Positions 17,159 to 26,057 of a stretch of DNA of 64,000 nt are shown here, in pieces (the stretch's first letter is position 1; each line of letters starts with the position of its first letter). The stretch comes from Stenotrophomonas rhizophila. Lineage in GTDB: Bacteria; Pseudomonadota; Gammaproteobacteria; Xanthomonadales; Xanthomonadaceae. The position numbers and the translations under genes were made by a program. The stretch lies in contig NZ_CP007597.1 in assembly GCF_000661955.1 (NCBI RefSeq), positions 923,605 through 987,604 of the forward strand. Reading direction: 5' to 3'. The notes under the pieces were generated by a model that saw only the letters and a list, made by a program, of their open reading frames with translations, ran no database searches and was not told the origin of the DNA.

Positions 17159-18285
17159 ACCGGCGCGGTGTGTGGGCGGTGATGCTACTGATGACGCTGT
17201 TGGTGGTGATGCCGAAGGCGTGGGGGCAGCGGCCGCCGGAGACGCATCCGGTGAGTGCTACGCAGAACATTGTGATGTCGTGGGATCGGTCGGCGCTGCC
17301 GGGGGATATCGAACTTTGGGTGCCTGAAGTTGTCCTCGGATACAGCGCGAACCAGTCTCTGAAGTATGGCCAGCTCCATTTTACGTGCGCATCGGCAACT
17401 GACCCAAGAACGGGCGCTTGCCCCGTCACGGGCATTGCAACTATCGGCAGCGGTTCGGCAATGATCGAGGTGCAGGCCACAGAGCGGCGCTCGGGTCTAC
17501 GTACAAGCTTCTCAGTGAGAGGATGGATCAATCGGGGCATGGAGACGCGGATATGCGGTTCCTACTGGCTCGACCCCATTCGTCCACCTTGGATTGCAGT
17601 CAAGGATGACTGTGGAGGCGAACCTTCCGTTGGAACCCGAGCTGGCCTGCTGATTCCCGTGGAGGAGATATCCAAGCTTGTAGCCGGGCACTGGGATGCT
17701 GAACTCATTCTTACGTTGCGTGACGAGCTGTCGGGGCCGGCGGTTGCGACGCATCGCTTTACGTTTGATCTCACCATTACCGACCGCAACGCTGTCTCAA
17801 TCTACTTCCCGGCCTTTCACCACGTCACTCCACTGGTACAGCTCAACTCTGACTACGACCCTATACGCCAGACGGTAGGCGGCCGCACCGTACTCGAGAT
17901 GTGTCTGTACGACGGGCTCGGCTCCCAAGCCCAGTACCTCGGCGTGACCGTGCGTGACCGCAGTGGCAAGCCGCCCGGTCCGAGTGGCTATTCGCTCTGG
18001 CATACCGATGGTGGCAGCGACGATACCCGTCGCCTGGACTACACCGTCACCCTGGACCACAACGGCGCCCCGGTGCTCATGCCCAACGGCGTGGAGCAAC
18101 AGCTGCATGGCATCGACACAGCTTTGCTGCGCCTGGTGTTGTTGCCCGGCATGAGCCAACCGGTGTTCTGCGTCCCCACGCCGATCACCTTCGATATTCC
18201 GCGCGTCCCCATTTCCACCCAGCAGGCCGGCACCTACTTCGGCGAGCTGCAGGTGGAGCTGCGCGTCCCCACGGTCACGCCCTGA
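17155..18285 (+). CDS. CblD/CfaE-like minor pilin, tip adhesin
   Basis: 376-residue tip subunit of the alternate chaperone pilus. The signal peptide ends PKAWG. The N-terminal half corresponds to the receptor-binding domain and the C-terminal half (TVLEMCLYDGLGSQ, then VTVRDRSGKPPGPSGYSLWH and QPVFCVPTPITFDIP) to the pilin domain that caps the fibre; this end is clearly CblD-like. The ATG at 17155 overlaps the usher stop. DNA for about residues 50-225 (17300-17840) is noticeably less GC-rich than the rest, consistent with exchange of the adhesin domain. The receptor is unknown. Confidence 0.85.
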   Translation: MNRRGVWAVMLLMTLLVVMPKAWGQRPPETHPVSATQNIVMSWDRSALPGDIELWVPEVVLGYSANQSLKYGQLHFTCASATDPRTGACPVTGIATIGSGSAMIEVQATERRSGLRTSFSVRGWINRGMETRICGSYWLDPIRPPWIAVKDDCGGEPSVGTRAGLLIPVEEISKLVAGHWDAELILTLRDELSGPAVATHRFTFDLTITDRNAVSIYFPAFHHVTPLVQLNSDYDPIRQTVGGRTVLEMCLYDGLGSQAQYLGVTVRDRSGKPPGPSGYSLWHTDGGSDDTRRLDYTVTLDHNGAPVLMPNGVEQQLHGIDTALLRLVLLPGMSQPVFCVPTPITFDIPRVPISTQQAGTYFGELQVELRVPTVTP

Positions 18286-18301
18286 CCTTCCAGGAGCTTC
18301 C

Positions 18302-18997
18302 ATGAAAATTCCAGCCGTTGTTCTATTGTCCCTGTCGCTGCTGCTGGCGGCACCTGCACACGCCAATCTCACCGTGCACCCGATGCGCGCCGCGGTCGAT
18401 GGCAAGCGCAGCACGCAGATCCGCATCTATTCCCAGTCCACCCAACCGCAGTACATCCAGACCTCGGTCCGCCGTATCGTCGATGCCGCCGGCGAGCAGG
18501 AGCATGAGGTCGACGTGGACCCCAGCGAAGCGGCCATCGCGGTCACGCCGGGCAAGTTCGCCCTGGCCGGCGGTGGCAACCGCCTGATCCGCGTGATTCC
18601 ACTGCAGCCCGTGCAGGCCGAGACCGCCTACCGCATCTACTTCGAAGGGGTGCGCGGTCCGGACGAACGCGATCAGGACGCGGGCGAGGGCGCCCAGGCC
18701 AGCATCGGCGTAAACCTTGTGTGGGGGGCGTTGGTGAATGTACTGCCCGCCGACGGCTCGGTGGATATCCGTGTACAGGGTGACCAGCTGCGCAACGCCG
18801 GCACGTTGCGCCTGGGCATCACCAGCATCGCCGACTGCGATGGTAATCAATGCTCCGCCCACGATCTCTCGCGCAGCCTGTATCCCGGCAGCGCGCTGCA
18901 GCTGCCCTTCGCCATCCAGCCGGGCCACACCGTACAGCTGCGCTACCGGCTCACCCGCGACGGCCACCGAGAGCACGTGCAGACCCTAACCCCCTGA
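18302..18997 (+). CDS. Periplasmic pilus chaperone (PapD-like, CS1 class)
   Basis: 231-residue periplasmic chaperone that donates a strand to pilin subunits. Signal peptide MKIPAVVLLSLSLLLAAPAHA; immunoglobulin-like domain 1 with RRIVDAAGEQEHEVDVDPSE and LAGGGNRLIRVIPLQPVQAETAYRIYFEGV, where the conserved chaperone RVI/ETAYR signature is visible. Domain 2 ends TVQLRYRLTRDG. It is the last gene of the pilus operon, 16 bases after the adhesin, preceded by CAGGAGC. Confidence 0.88.
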   Translation: MKIPAVVLLSLSLLLAAPAHANLTVHPMRAAVDGKRSTQIRIYSQSTQPQYIQTSVRRIVDAAGEQEHEVDVDPSEAAIAVTPGKFALAGGGNRLIRVIPLQPVQAETAYRIYFEGVRGPDERDQDAGEGAQASIGVNLVWGALVNVLPADGSVDIRVQGDQLRNAGTLRLGITSIADCDGNQCSAHDLSRSLYPGSALQLPFAIQPGHTVQLRYRLTRDGHREHVQTLTP

Positions 18998-19057
18998 ATC
19001 ATCTGGGCACGACGGTTCGTGCCCGCCACCCATCGCTTCGCTTCCCAAGGAGTCTCC

Positions 19058-22000
19058 ATGAATAGGATTCATCGCCGTGTCTGGTCCACCGCCCACCATT
19101 GTTGGGTGGTTGCAAGTGAACTCAGTAAATCCCAAGGCAAGGCCAGCCAAGTGATCGGTGCCGGGGCGCTTGCTGCTGTTCTGATACTCGCTACATCGAC
19201 TGCCCATGCGGCAGACGAGGATCCGAAGAGCGATGTGTCGTTGGAGCAGTCCACGCAGCAGTGGGCAATCCAAGCTGCATTCGCAGCGACAGCGGCGGCG
19301 CCTGCGACGATGGCTGCACCACTTGCTGGTGTCATGGCGTCACCGATTACCCGACAGGTCTCACTGACAACGGACTACTCCTACCGGGATTCGACGGTGA
19401 GCGGCGATCTGCTGGTGGTCTTGGGCTCCCGCTCCACGCTGTCCGGGAATCGTTCAGTCGCCTATGGCAGCCTCATCACCAGCCGTGGCGACAACAACAC
19501 CGCAATCGGCAACGGGGTGCAGATCACCGGTGGCGGCTATGCTACCGGTGTGGGGGCAAGCGCCGTGGCTAGCGGCATTGGCGCTACCGCACTGGGAAAC
19601 GAAGCGCGCGCGTATAGCCAGAACTCCATCGCAGTAGGTAGTGGCTCGCGTACTCATGAGGATACGGGCGGAATCTCCAGGATTGCCATCGGTGGCGATG
19701 CATTTGCCGGTACCGCGGGATGGACCGGTGCGATTGCACTGGGCGGCGCGGCGGCGGCTTCCCACGACAGCGTAGCCGTGGGTTATGAGGCAAAAACTAC
19801 GGCGAGCGGAGCCGTGGCACTGGGTAGGGGCGCCCTTGCCAGCGAGGCAAACACGGTATCGGTGGGCAATGCGACCACCAAAAGACGCATCGTCAACGTG
19901 GCCGATGCGCGCCTGAGCAGCACCAGCACCGATGCAGTGAATGGCAGGCAGCTTCATACGGTAAGTCAGAATGCCGCCACCGCACTGAGCACAGCCAACA
20001 CGGCGTTGGCCAACACCCGGCTGGTCACCCAGACCTCGGCAAGCAGCACCATCCGCATTGGCATGGACAACACCGGCACGGTGCTGGACGTGTCCAACCG
20101 CAGCGGCACCCGGCGCCGCGTCCAAAACATCGCCAATGGCGTGCTCAGCACCACCAGCACCGACGCAGTCACCGGTCAGCAGCTGAACGCCACCAATACC
20201 AACGTGACGGCGGCGAGCACCACGGCAACCAACGCCCATACCACCGCAACCGCCGCCAAGACCGCCGCCGACAGCGCGCTGGCCAAGGCTACCGTGGCGA
20301 CGAACACCACTGCGACCGGCACCGCCATAACCAACGCCAACAAGGCTACAGCCACCGGCACCGGCGCACTGGCCAGCGGCACCTCGGCAAAGGCACAGGG
20401 CACGCATGCCACTGCGCTGGGCTTCAGTGCGCAGGCAACCGCCAACCAGGCCACGGCCGTCGGCCGCGAGTCGGCTGCCACGGGCAGCTATGCCACCGCA
20501 TTGGGAAACTTGGCCAAGGCCGGCGGCAACAGTGCACTGGCGCTGGGCGACCGCAGCAGTGCCACCCACACCAACGCGGTAGCGTTGGGCGCCGGCTCGG
20601 TGACCAACTCCGCCAACTCAGTGTCGGTCGGCAATGCCACTACCAAGCGCAAGATCCAGTACGTCGCGGACGGCACCATCGGCGCGGGCAGTACCGATGC
20701 GGTCACCGGCAGCCAGTTGCATGCTACCAACACCAACGTCAGCGCAGCACAGAGCGCCGCCACCACGGCGCAGACCGCTGCGACGGCCGCACAGCGAACC
20801 GCCGATGGGGTGGTGAGCCGTGCAACGGCACTGGAGGGCCTGGTCAGCCAGGTGTCGGCGAGCGGCAACCTGCGCCTGGGCGGGGAGAACACCGGCACCG
20901 TCCTGGACGTGCGCAACAAGTCGAACGCGGCGCGTAAACTGAGCGGTGTCGCCGATGGCACCCTCAGTGCCACCAGTACCGACGCGGTGACGGGCAAGCA
21001 GCTCAATGCCACCAACACCAACGTGACCGCAGCGCAGAATACGGCGACCACGGCGCAAGCGGCAGCGACCGCCGCACAGCGAACGGCGGACGGGGTCGCA
21101 ACCCGTGCGACGGCTCTGGAAGGCTTGGTCAGCCAGGTGTCAGCCAGCGGGAACCTGCGCTTGGGTGCTGAGAATACCGGCACCACGCTGGACCTGCGCA
21201 ACAGGTCCAATGCAGCGCGCAAGCTGAGCGGTGTGGCAGATGGCACCCTGAGTGCGACCAGTACCGACGTGGTTACGGGCAAGCAGTTGTTCGGTACCCA
21301 GCAGAAAGTGACGGCCAATGAAGGGATACTGGCGACACACTCCTCGCAACTGTCCGGGCAGGATGGGCGCATCACAGACAACCGTCGTGACCTGGACGAA
21401 CTGCGCACCGAGTTCGACAATTTCGATCCGGACCTAGAGGGGGTGGTGAAGTTCTCCGCTGACGGCGCCATCGATATGAACGGTGGTCGGGTGCGTGGAC
21501 TGGCAGCGGGGGATGTGAGCTCGGCGGCGAGTACCGAAGCGGTGAATGGTGGACAGTTGTTTGCCACCAATCATCGAGTTTCCTTGATGGAAAGCGCCAG
21601 GCGGTTTATTGCCGTGGCTTTTGATGAAATGAGCTCTCCTGCAAAAGCAGGTGATTTCTCCGTTGCTATTGGCGATAGCGCTGAGGCAGGTGAAGGCACC
21701 AATGGCGCTACCGCAGTCGGCGCTTACGCAAGGGCCAGAGCAAAGGGTTCAGTTGCACTGGGTCGAGCGTCGTTCGTGGACGAGGCTGCGGAGAACGGAT
21801 TTGCGCTTGGGACTGGCTCTACAGTTCTCAGTAAGAATGGCACTGCACTTGGTGGCTATTCCAGAGTAGAGGGCGGAGCGGAGAACTCAGTCGCGCTCGG
21901 GGCAGAATCAACGGCGACTGAAGAGAATGTCGTGTCTGTTGGAAACCTGACGAAGAAGCGACGCGTTGTGAACGTGGCCCGCGGCCGAGGCGCTGAAGAT

Positions 22001-22942
22001 GCAAGCACCGTTGCCCAGCTTGATGAGTCTCTCGCCCTGCTTGGCGGTGGCGCAGGCGTAGATGTGAACGGCAACATCATCAGTCCGACTTATAGCATGC
22101 AAGGAAGCACGCAGAGCACGGTCGCCGATGCACTAGCAGTGCTCGACGGCGCCGTGCTCACCAACGGCACCCGCGTCGACCGGGTGGAGCACCAGCTCAG
22201 CTCGGTCTTCCAAGACAGCCCCGCCCCCCGCACTGACGGCCTCAACCAGCTCAACCTGGCCGGCGCCAACGGCATGGTGCTCGGCAACGTGGCCAACGGT
22301 CTGATCGCACCCGGCAGCCGGGATGCGGTCAACGGCGGCCAGTTGCATGCCATGGAGCAGCGCCTGGATGGCCGCATCGACGGCCTGGAACAGCGCATTG
22401 ACACCCCGCTGCAGGGTCGCGCAATGGCGACCGCCAGTGCACCCACGCCGCCCGTGGCGGAGGAGGAAGGCAGTGGAGCGGTATCGGGTACGCCGGAGAC
22501 CGCCTCTGCCGGAGACGGTGGGGGTCGCATTGCAAGTGCCGACGACGGCGGCAAGCCGGCCAAGGCCGACGCACCCGCCCCTGCACCCACTCCCACGCCG
22601 CAGGTCAGCACCGCCGATCTGGAGAAGATGCTCGCCCGCGCCAACGAGTACACCGATGACGCGATCAAAGGGGTCGAACAGCGCCTGGACAAGATGGACA
22701 AGCGCTTCAACCGCATGGCGGCGATGAGCAGTGCGCAGACGGCGATGGCCATGAACACCGCCGGCTTGGCCACCTACAACCGCCTCGGCGCGGGCGTGGG
22801 CTACAGCGATGGCGAGTCGGCCATGGCGGTGGGCTACCAGCGCGTGCTCAACGAGCGCGGCTCGGCCACCTTCAGCCTCAATGGCGCGTTCACCAACAGC
22901 GGTGAGCAGAGTGTGGGCCTGGGCGTGGGTATCGGCTGGTAA
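19058..22942 (+). CDS. YadA-like trimeric autotransporter adhesin
   Basis: 1294-residue surface adhesin of type Vc secretion. ATG 19058 gives MNRIHRRVWSTAHHCWVVASEL, an extended signal peptide region (ESPR), with AAGGAG at 19047-19052; cleavage is probable after AHA at about residue 51. YadA-head repeats follow (GSGSRTHEDTGG, AVGYEAKTTASGAVALGRGAL and similar), with neck/stalk modules (SVGNATTKRRIVNVADARLS, STDAVNGRQLHTV). A 95-residue module is tandemly duplicated (DNA period 285 bases, compare 20841 and 21126). The C-terminus is a coiled-coil stalk and the four-strand anchor ending GEQSVGLGVGIGW. It lies 61 bases after the pilus operon in an adhesion block. The head near 21600-22140 is lower in GC, suggesting recombination. 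Confidence 0.95.
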   Translation: MNRIHRRVWSTAHHCWVVASELSKSQGKASQVIGAGALAAVLILATSTAHAADEDPKSDVSLEQSTQQWAIQAAFAATAAAPATMAAPLAGVMASPITRQVSLTTDYSYRDSTVSGDLLVVLGSRSTLSGNRSVAYGSLITSRGDNNTAIGNGVQITGGGYATGVGASAVASGIGATALGNEARAYSQNSIAVGSGSRTHEDTGGISRIAIGGDAFAGTAGWTGAIALGGAAAASHDSVAVGYEAKTTASGAVALGRGALASEANTVSVGNATTKRRIVNVADARLSSTSTDAVNGRQLHTVSQNAATALSTANTALANTRLVTQTSASSTIRIGMDNTGTVLDVSNRSGTRRRVQNIANGVLSTTSTDAVTGQQLNATNTNVTAASTTATNAHTTATAAKTAADSALAKATVATNTTATGTAITNANKATATGTGALASGTSAKAQGTHATALGFSAQATANQATAVGRESAATGSYATALGNLAKAGGNSALALGDRSSATHTNAVALGAGSVTNSANSVSVGNATTKRKIQYVADGTIGAGSTDAVTGSQLHATNTNVSAAQSAATTAQTAATAAQRTADGVVSRATALEGLVSQVSASGNLRLGGENTGTVLDVRNKSNAARKLSGVADGTLSATSTDAVTGKQLNATNTNVTAAQNTATTAQAAATAAQRTADGVATRATALEGLVSQVSASGNLRLGAENTGTTLDLRNRSNAARKLSGVADGTLSATSTDVVTGKQLFGTQQKVTANEGILATHSSQLSGQDGRITDNRRDLDELRTEFDNFDPDLEGVVKFSADGAIDMNGGRVRGLAAGDVSSAASTEAVNGGQLFATNHRVSLMESARRFIAVAFDEMSSPAKAGDFSVAIGDSAEAGEGTNGATAVGAYARARAKGSVALGRASFVDEAAENGFALGTGSTVLSKNGTALGGYSRVEGGAENSVALGAESTATEENVVSVGNLTKKRRVVNVARGRGAEDASTVAQLDESLALLGGGAGVDVNGNIISPTYSMQGSTQSTVADALAVLDGAVLTNGTRVDRVEHQLSSVFQDSPAPRTDGLNQLNLAGANGMVLGNVANGLIAPGSRDAVNGGQLHAMEQRLDGRIDGLEQRIDTPLQGRAMATASAPTPPVAEEEGSGAVSGTPETASAGDGGGRIASADDGGKPAKADAPAPAPTPTPQVSTADLEKMLARANEYTDDAIKGVEQRLDKMDKRFNRMAAMSSAQTAMAMNTAGLATYNRLGAGVGYSDGESAMAVGYQRVLNERGSATFSLNGAFTNSGEQSVGLGVGIGW

Positions 22943-22943
22943 G

Positions 22944-22980
22944 GGCCGGGGCAGGGCGCCGACGAGGCGCCCTGCCGGCC
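22944..22980 (+). terminator. Strong hairpin after the autotransporter gene
   Basis: GGCAGGGCGCC (22950-22960) pairs with GGCGCCCTGCC (22966-22976), extended by outer GGCC/GGCC. There is no T run, so it may stabilise the mRNA or only partly terminate before the TIR cassette. Confidence 0.55.
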
Positions 22981-22999
22981 TCCATAGAAGGGGATCGTC

Positions 23000-23440
23000 A
23001 TGGAGAACGTCAGTAACCAGATCGCCTTGCGGCTGGGGTATCTCACCATCCTGCAGGGGATCATCGCGCGCCTCGCCAACAGCGCGTCTGCGATGAAGGG
23101 CGGCAGCGTGGCGGTGATGACCGCCCTGCTGGCCTGTTCGGTTGGCGAACAGACGCCGTTTCATTGGGCGTTGTTCGTGCTGCCCGGCGGGCTGTTCATG
23201 GGCTTTCATGCCTTCTTCCTGCAGCAGGAGCGCGCCTTCGTGCAGCTGTACAACGCCGCCAGCGACGCACCGCTGGCGCAGGTGCTTGCCTTCCGGATCG
23301 ATGCGACTCGGCTCGCCTTGGTACGCGAGCCGCTGTGGAAGGTGATGTGCCGGCCGACAGTGCTCGCCTTCCATCTCTCCTTGGTGGCCGCGGTCCTGCT
23401 GGTATACGGGGTTGTCGAGGAGGCACGCCGATGCTGCTGA
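23000..23440 (+). CDS. Small multi-pass membrane protein of the TIR cassette
   Basis: 146-residue protein with about three hydrophobic segments: SVAVMTALLACSVG, then HWALFVLPGGLFMGFHAFF, and near the end AFHLSLVAAVLLVYGVV. The N-terminal IIARLANSASAMKGG followed by a helix pair and FFLQQERAFVQLYNAAS resembles a widespread uncharacterised family of small membrane proteins (I-R-A-NS-KG, then a dimer of helices, then LRQERLFR-LY), often seen beside TIR genes. AAGGGG at 22988-22993 serves as ribosome-binding site. It overlaps the next gene by 10 bases, implying co-expression. It could anchor, regulate or execute membrane effects of the TIR pair; this role is inferred. Confidence 0.8.
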   Translation: MENVSNQIALRLGYLTILQGIIARLANSASAMKGGSVAVMTALLACSVGEQTPFHWALFVLPGGLFMGFHAFFLQQERAFVQLYNAASDAPLAQVLAFRIDATRLALVREPLWKVMCRPTVLAFHLSLVAAVLLVYGVVEEARRCC

Positions 23441-24240
23441 AACTGCGCATCCGGAACTTCGCCGCAGACAGGTTGAAGGTGGACACCTTGGCCATCGCGG
23501 CCTTCCAGGCACGGTGCAGGCCCGCCTCGCACGACATTGCCGCCTACCTGATGGACAGCAACAATCTGCTGGATGCCGAGTCGGTGCAGCAGGCCTTGTT
23601 ACCTGCGCCCCGGGCGGATGTTTTCCTCTCCCATGGTGCCGTCGATCGAGAGCAGGTACTGCAACTGGCGGTGATGCTGGAGGCGTTGGGGCTGACGGTG
23701 TTCGTGGACTCCTGCCTCTGGCGCAACGTGTATGCGGTGCAGCAGGAGATGGACGACATGCTCTCCGCGCGCCGCGATTCTCCCGGTACGCATCATTTTC
23801 ACTACTTCAAGGTGGCGCGTACGTCGGCCAGCGTCTGCATGGTGCTCAATGCAACGCTGCAGCGACTGATCGATGGCTGCGAGCTGTTCCTCCATCTGGA
23901 GGGCGAACCTGCCCGGGTACACGCATGCGTGGAGGACAGTCGCCATGTCGGCGCACCGTGGGTGTTCTCCGAGCTCATGTTCGCCCGCCATCTGCCACGA
24001 CGTGGCCGTCCCCGACTGGGCCTGGAAGCACTGAAAGCCATGCAGCCCACACGGCCTGCGGCATTCGCTGCGCCCGAAGCGACGCACGTTATGGAGTGGG
24101 ACGTTCTCCAGCGTGCCATCGCCGATACCACGGGATTTCCAGCTGCGTCCTACTGCCACGACCATCCGGTGTTCCTGGATCACCTGTACGGAAAGCTGCC
24201 CCTGAGTGAGCAGGAACGAGGCCTGCTGGGCTGGATATGA
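23431..24240 (+). CDS. TIR-domain protein 1
   Basis: 269 residues, start ATG 23431 with GAGGAGG seven bases upstream, overlapping the membrane-protein gene. TIR hallmarks are ADVFLSH at 62-68 (strand A box), TVFVDSCLW at 89-97, and GAPWVFSELMFA at 174-185, where E181 occupies the place of the catalytic glutamate of NAD-cleaving TIR domains. In the first TIR segment 28 of 52 residues are identical to TIR protein 2. Both end with a shared YGKL...ERGLLGW motif. A cytoplasmic NADase or nucleotide-signal enzyme in defence or stress signalling is likely, but activity is not shown by sequence alone. Confidence 0.82.
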   Translation: MLLKLRIRNFAADRLKVDTLAIAAFQARCRPASHDIAAYLMDSNNLLDAESVQQALLPAPRADVFLSHGAVDREQVLQLAVMLEALGLTVFVDSCLWRNVYAVQQEMDDMLSARRDSPGTHHFHYFKVARTSASVCMVLNATLQRLIDGCELFLHLEGEPARVHACVEDSRHVGAPWVFSELMFARHLPRRGRPRLGLEALKAMQPTRPAAFAAPEATHVMEWDVLQRAIADTTGFPAASYCHDHPVFLDHLYGKLPLSEQERGLLGWI

Positions 24241-24299
24241 AGTCTGCGAGGGAACGCCATGCCCCGCGAAAACACCCCCATGAATGAGAAGGAACGAAC

Positions 24300-25130
24300 A
24301 TGCTTCTGGATGCAAGAATCACCAATTTCGATGCGCTGGCGATCGATGCCGATCGCAGCGCCATCGACACGTTCAAGAGCCGCAACGAGCACCGCTTGGT
24401 GAAGATCAAGGAATACATCCTCAATGATGACAACCTGATCGACGCCGATACCATCGCCAAAGACCTGTTTCCAACCGAGAAGGCCGATGTCTTCCTGTCG
24501 CATACCCACCAGGATCACGATGCGGTGGTTGCCCTTGCCGTGCACCTGGAGGGCCTGGGATTGGAGATGTTCGTGGATTCCTGCGTATGGGGCGACGTGT
24601 ACACGCTGCTTCAGGACGTCGACAAGATCCGCTCGATTATTCCCCACAAACCGAACACGTACTACTACGAGCGTGTAACACGCACTGCGGCGAGCATGTA
24701 CATGATCTTGAATGTGGCCCTGCAACGCATGATCGATCAGTCCGAATTGCTGCTGTTCCTGGACAGCAAGGCGGTGAGGATCGAGGACTACGTGGAGGGG
24801 CGCGACTACATCGGCTCGCCGTGGATATTCTCGGAGTTGATGTTCGCGCAGATGGTGCGGCGTCGCCCGCGCAAAACCGCATCGTTGGAGTCGTTCACCG
24901 AAGCGGTGGCCAGGACCATGGACAGCGCGCTGCCACCGACGGCACGCTTCTCCCTGCCAGGCAGCTCGTATGCGATGGCCGCTGAAGACCTGTGGCAGGT
25001 GATTGATGATGTCCGTGTTCCGGCGGCCGCCGCGATAGTGGAGGGGAAGCCGGACGGTACGATCTTCCTCGATGCGTTCTACGGAAAGCTCAAACCCGGT
25101 GCATTCGAGCGTGGCTTGCTGGGCTGGTGA
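24300..25130 (+). CDS. TIR-domain protein 2 (paralogue)
   Basis: 276 residues, start ATG 24300 with AAGGAA five bases upstream, 59 bases after TIR protein 1. Same layout: about 60 residues of N-terminal domain (MLLDARITNFDALAIDADRS, similar to paralogue 1), ADVFLSHTHQDHD at 62-74, EMFVDSCVW at 89-97, and SPWIFSELMFAQ with E179 at the catalytic position. It ends FYGKLKPGAFERGLLGW. The two genes have diverged but kept the same key residues, which argues for a hetero- or homo-oligomeric pair rather than a decaying duplicate. No ThsA, SAVED or cyclase gene is adjacent. Confidence 0.82.
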   Translation: MLLDARITNFDALAIDADRSAIDTFKSRNEHRLVKIKEYILNDDNLIDADTIAKDLFPTEKADVFLSHTHQDHDAVVALAVHLEGLGLEMFVDSCVWGDVYTLLQDVDKIRSIIPHKPNTYYYERVTRTAASMYMILNVALQRMIDQSELLLFLDSKAVRIEDYVEGRDYIGSPWIFSELMFAQMVRRRPRKTASLESFTEAVARTMDSALPPTARFSLPGSSYAMAAEDLWQVIDDVRVPAAAAIVEGKPDGTIFLDAFYGKLKPGAFERGLLGW

Positions 25131-25211
25131 GACCGTAGGCGCGCAGCATTCCCGACGCGTGACGCCCGGTCCATCGCGTTGGCGGGGGCGGTCATGCCGT
25201 ACTACGCAGCA

Positions 25212-25859
25212 CTACCCCGTCTGCAGGTAGCCGGCCATCTCCGCTTCGGCCAGCATTTGGCGAACCTGCGCCGCCGACGCCCGCCGCATCGGCTTCTCAT
25301 CGATGGCCGACAAGGGCGGCTGGCGCAGCGCGTCGTACGGCAGTACTGCGATGTCGAAGGTCAGTTCCTCCGCGCTGAACACCCACACCGGCACGTCCAG
25401 CACGCGCTCGCGGTCCAGCCGCAGGCGGCGGGTACGCAACTCGGCCGGAATGCCGTGCTCGTCGAAGTAGCGTTGCACCGCATCGGGGTCGTCGCTGTGC
25501 ACCTGAAGCTGCACCGGGCTGTTGGCGTCGGCGGTGCCGTCCAGCACCGGGCCGCACAGACGCGGGGCGAACTGCCCCAGGAACTCCATCGCGCGCAGGG
25601 CCGCCTCGCGGCGCTGGCGCAGCTGCGCGCCATGATCGGCGCCGGCGAACAGACGCTGGTACTCGCGCAGCGCGTCCTCGATTTCGGCATTGCGGGGCAG
25701 GGAGGCGTCGTCGTGGATGTCCAGCCGGGCCGCCGCCTTGAGCTTGGCCTGGTGGTAGTCGCGGATGCCACCCTCGGCCATCAGCCGGGCGGCTTCATGG
25801 GCAAGCCGGTGGCGGCGCTCGCGGGTCTGGGTGGCTGCATGCTGGCGGGCTCGATGCAT
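25212..25859 (-). CDS. Conserved hypothetical protein
   Basis: 215-residue soluble protein of a kind I associate with Xanthomonadaceae but cannot assign. The N-terminal half is basic and helical (RERRHRLAHEAARLMAEGGIRDYHQAKLKAAARL, quoted in part: AARLMAEGGIRDYHQAK). The C-terminal half has beta-rich LQVHSDDPDAVQRYFDEHGI and LTFDIAVLPYDALRQPPLSA. A nucleotidyltransferase-like fold is possible from the arrangement LDGTADAN but unproven. Convergent with the TIR cassette; an inverted REP pair lies upstream. Confidence 0.75.
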   Translation of the reverse strand: MHRARQHAATQTRERRHRLAHEAARLMAEGGIRDYHQAKLKAAARLDIHDDASLPRNAEIEDALREYQRLFAGADHGAQLRQRREAALRAMEFLGQFAPRLCGPVLDGTADANSPVQLQVHSDDPDAVQRYFDEHGIPAELRTRRLRLDRERVLDVPVWVFSAEELTFDIAVLPYDALRQPPLSAIDEKPMRRASAAQVRQMLAEAEMAGYLQTG

Positions 25860-25915
25860 GACCGGTACTCCTGTGCGACCTGCACGGCAATGTACACCGG
25901 CGATGTGACATACGT

Positions 25916-25986
25916 GTAGAGCCGGGCTCTGCCCGGCTGGCCGACATGGCCGACATGGCAGGCAGCCGGGCAGAGCCCGGCTCTAC
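25916..25986. repeat. Inverted pair of GTAG REPs (REPIN-like)
   Basis: GTAG plus AGCCGGGC/GCCCGGCT at 25916-25938 is mirrored at 25962-25986, which ends in CTAC. The whole 71 bases can fold as one long hairpin. A direct repeat GGCCGACAT lies in the spacer. Confidence 0.8.
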
Positions 25987-26008
25987 GTGACGTGGGGGCG
26001 GTGGCAAC

Positions 26009-26038
26009 GAAAAAGGCCGGGCAATGCCCGGCCTTCCT
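26009..26038 (-). terminator. Rho-independent terminator of the PBP1A gene
   Basis: On the minus strand, AAGGCCGGGC and GCCCGGCCTT form a 10-bp stem followed by a T run (26009-26014 read in reverse). It begins about 20 bases after the stop at 26058. Confidence 0.88.
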
Positions 26039-26057
26039 CGTCATCCTGCCGTCGACA

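Noticed and set aside
20000..21300. Repeated DNA that could be mistaken for a CRISPR or satellite array
   Set aside because: The repeats are in frame within the autotransporter stalk, with a 285-base period and no short direct repeats with unique spacers.
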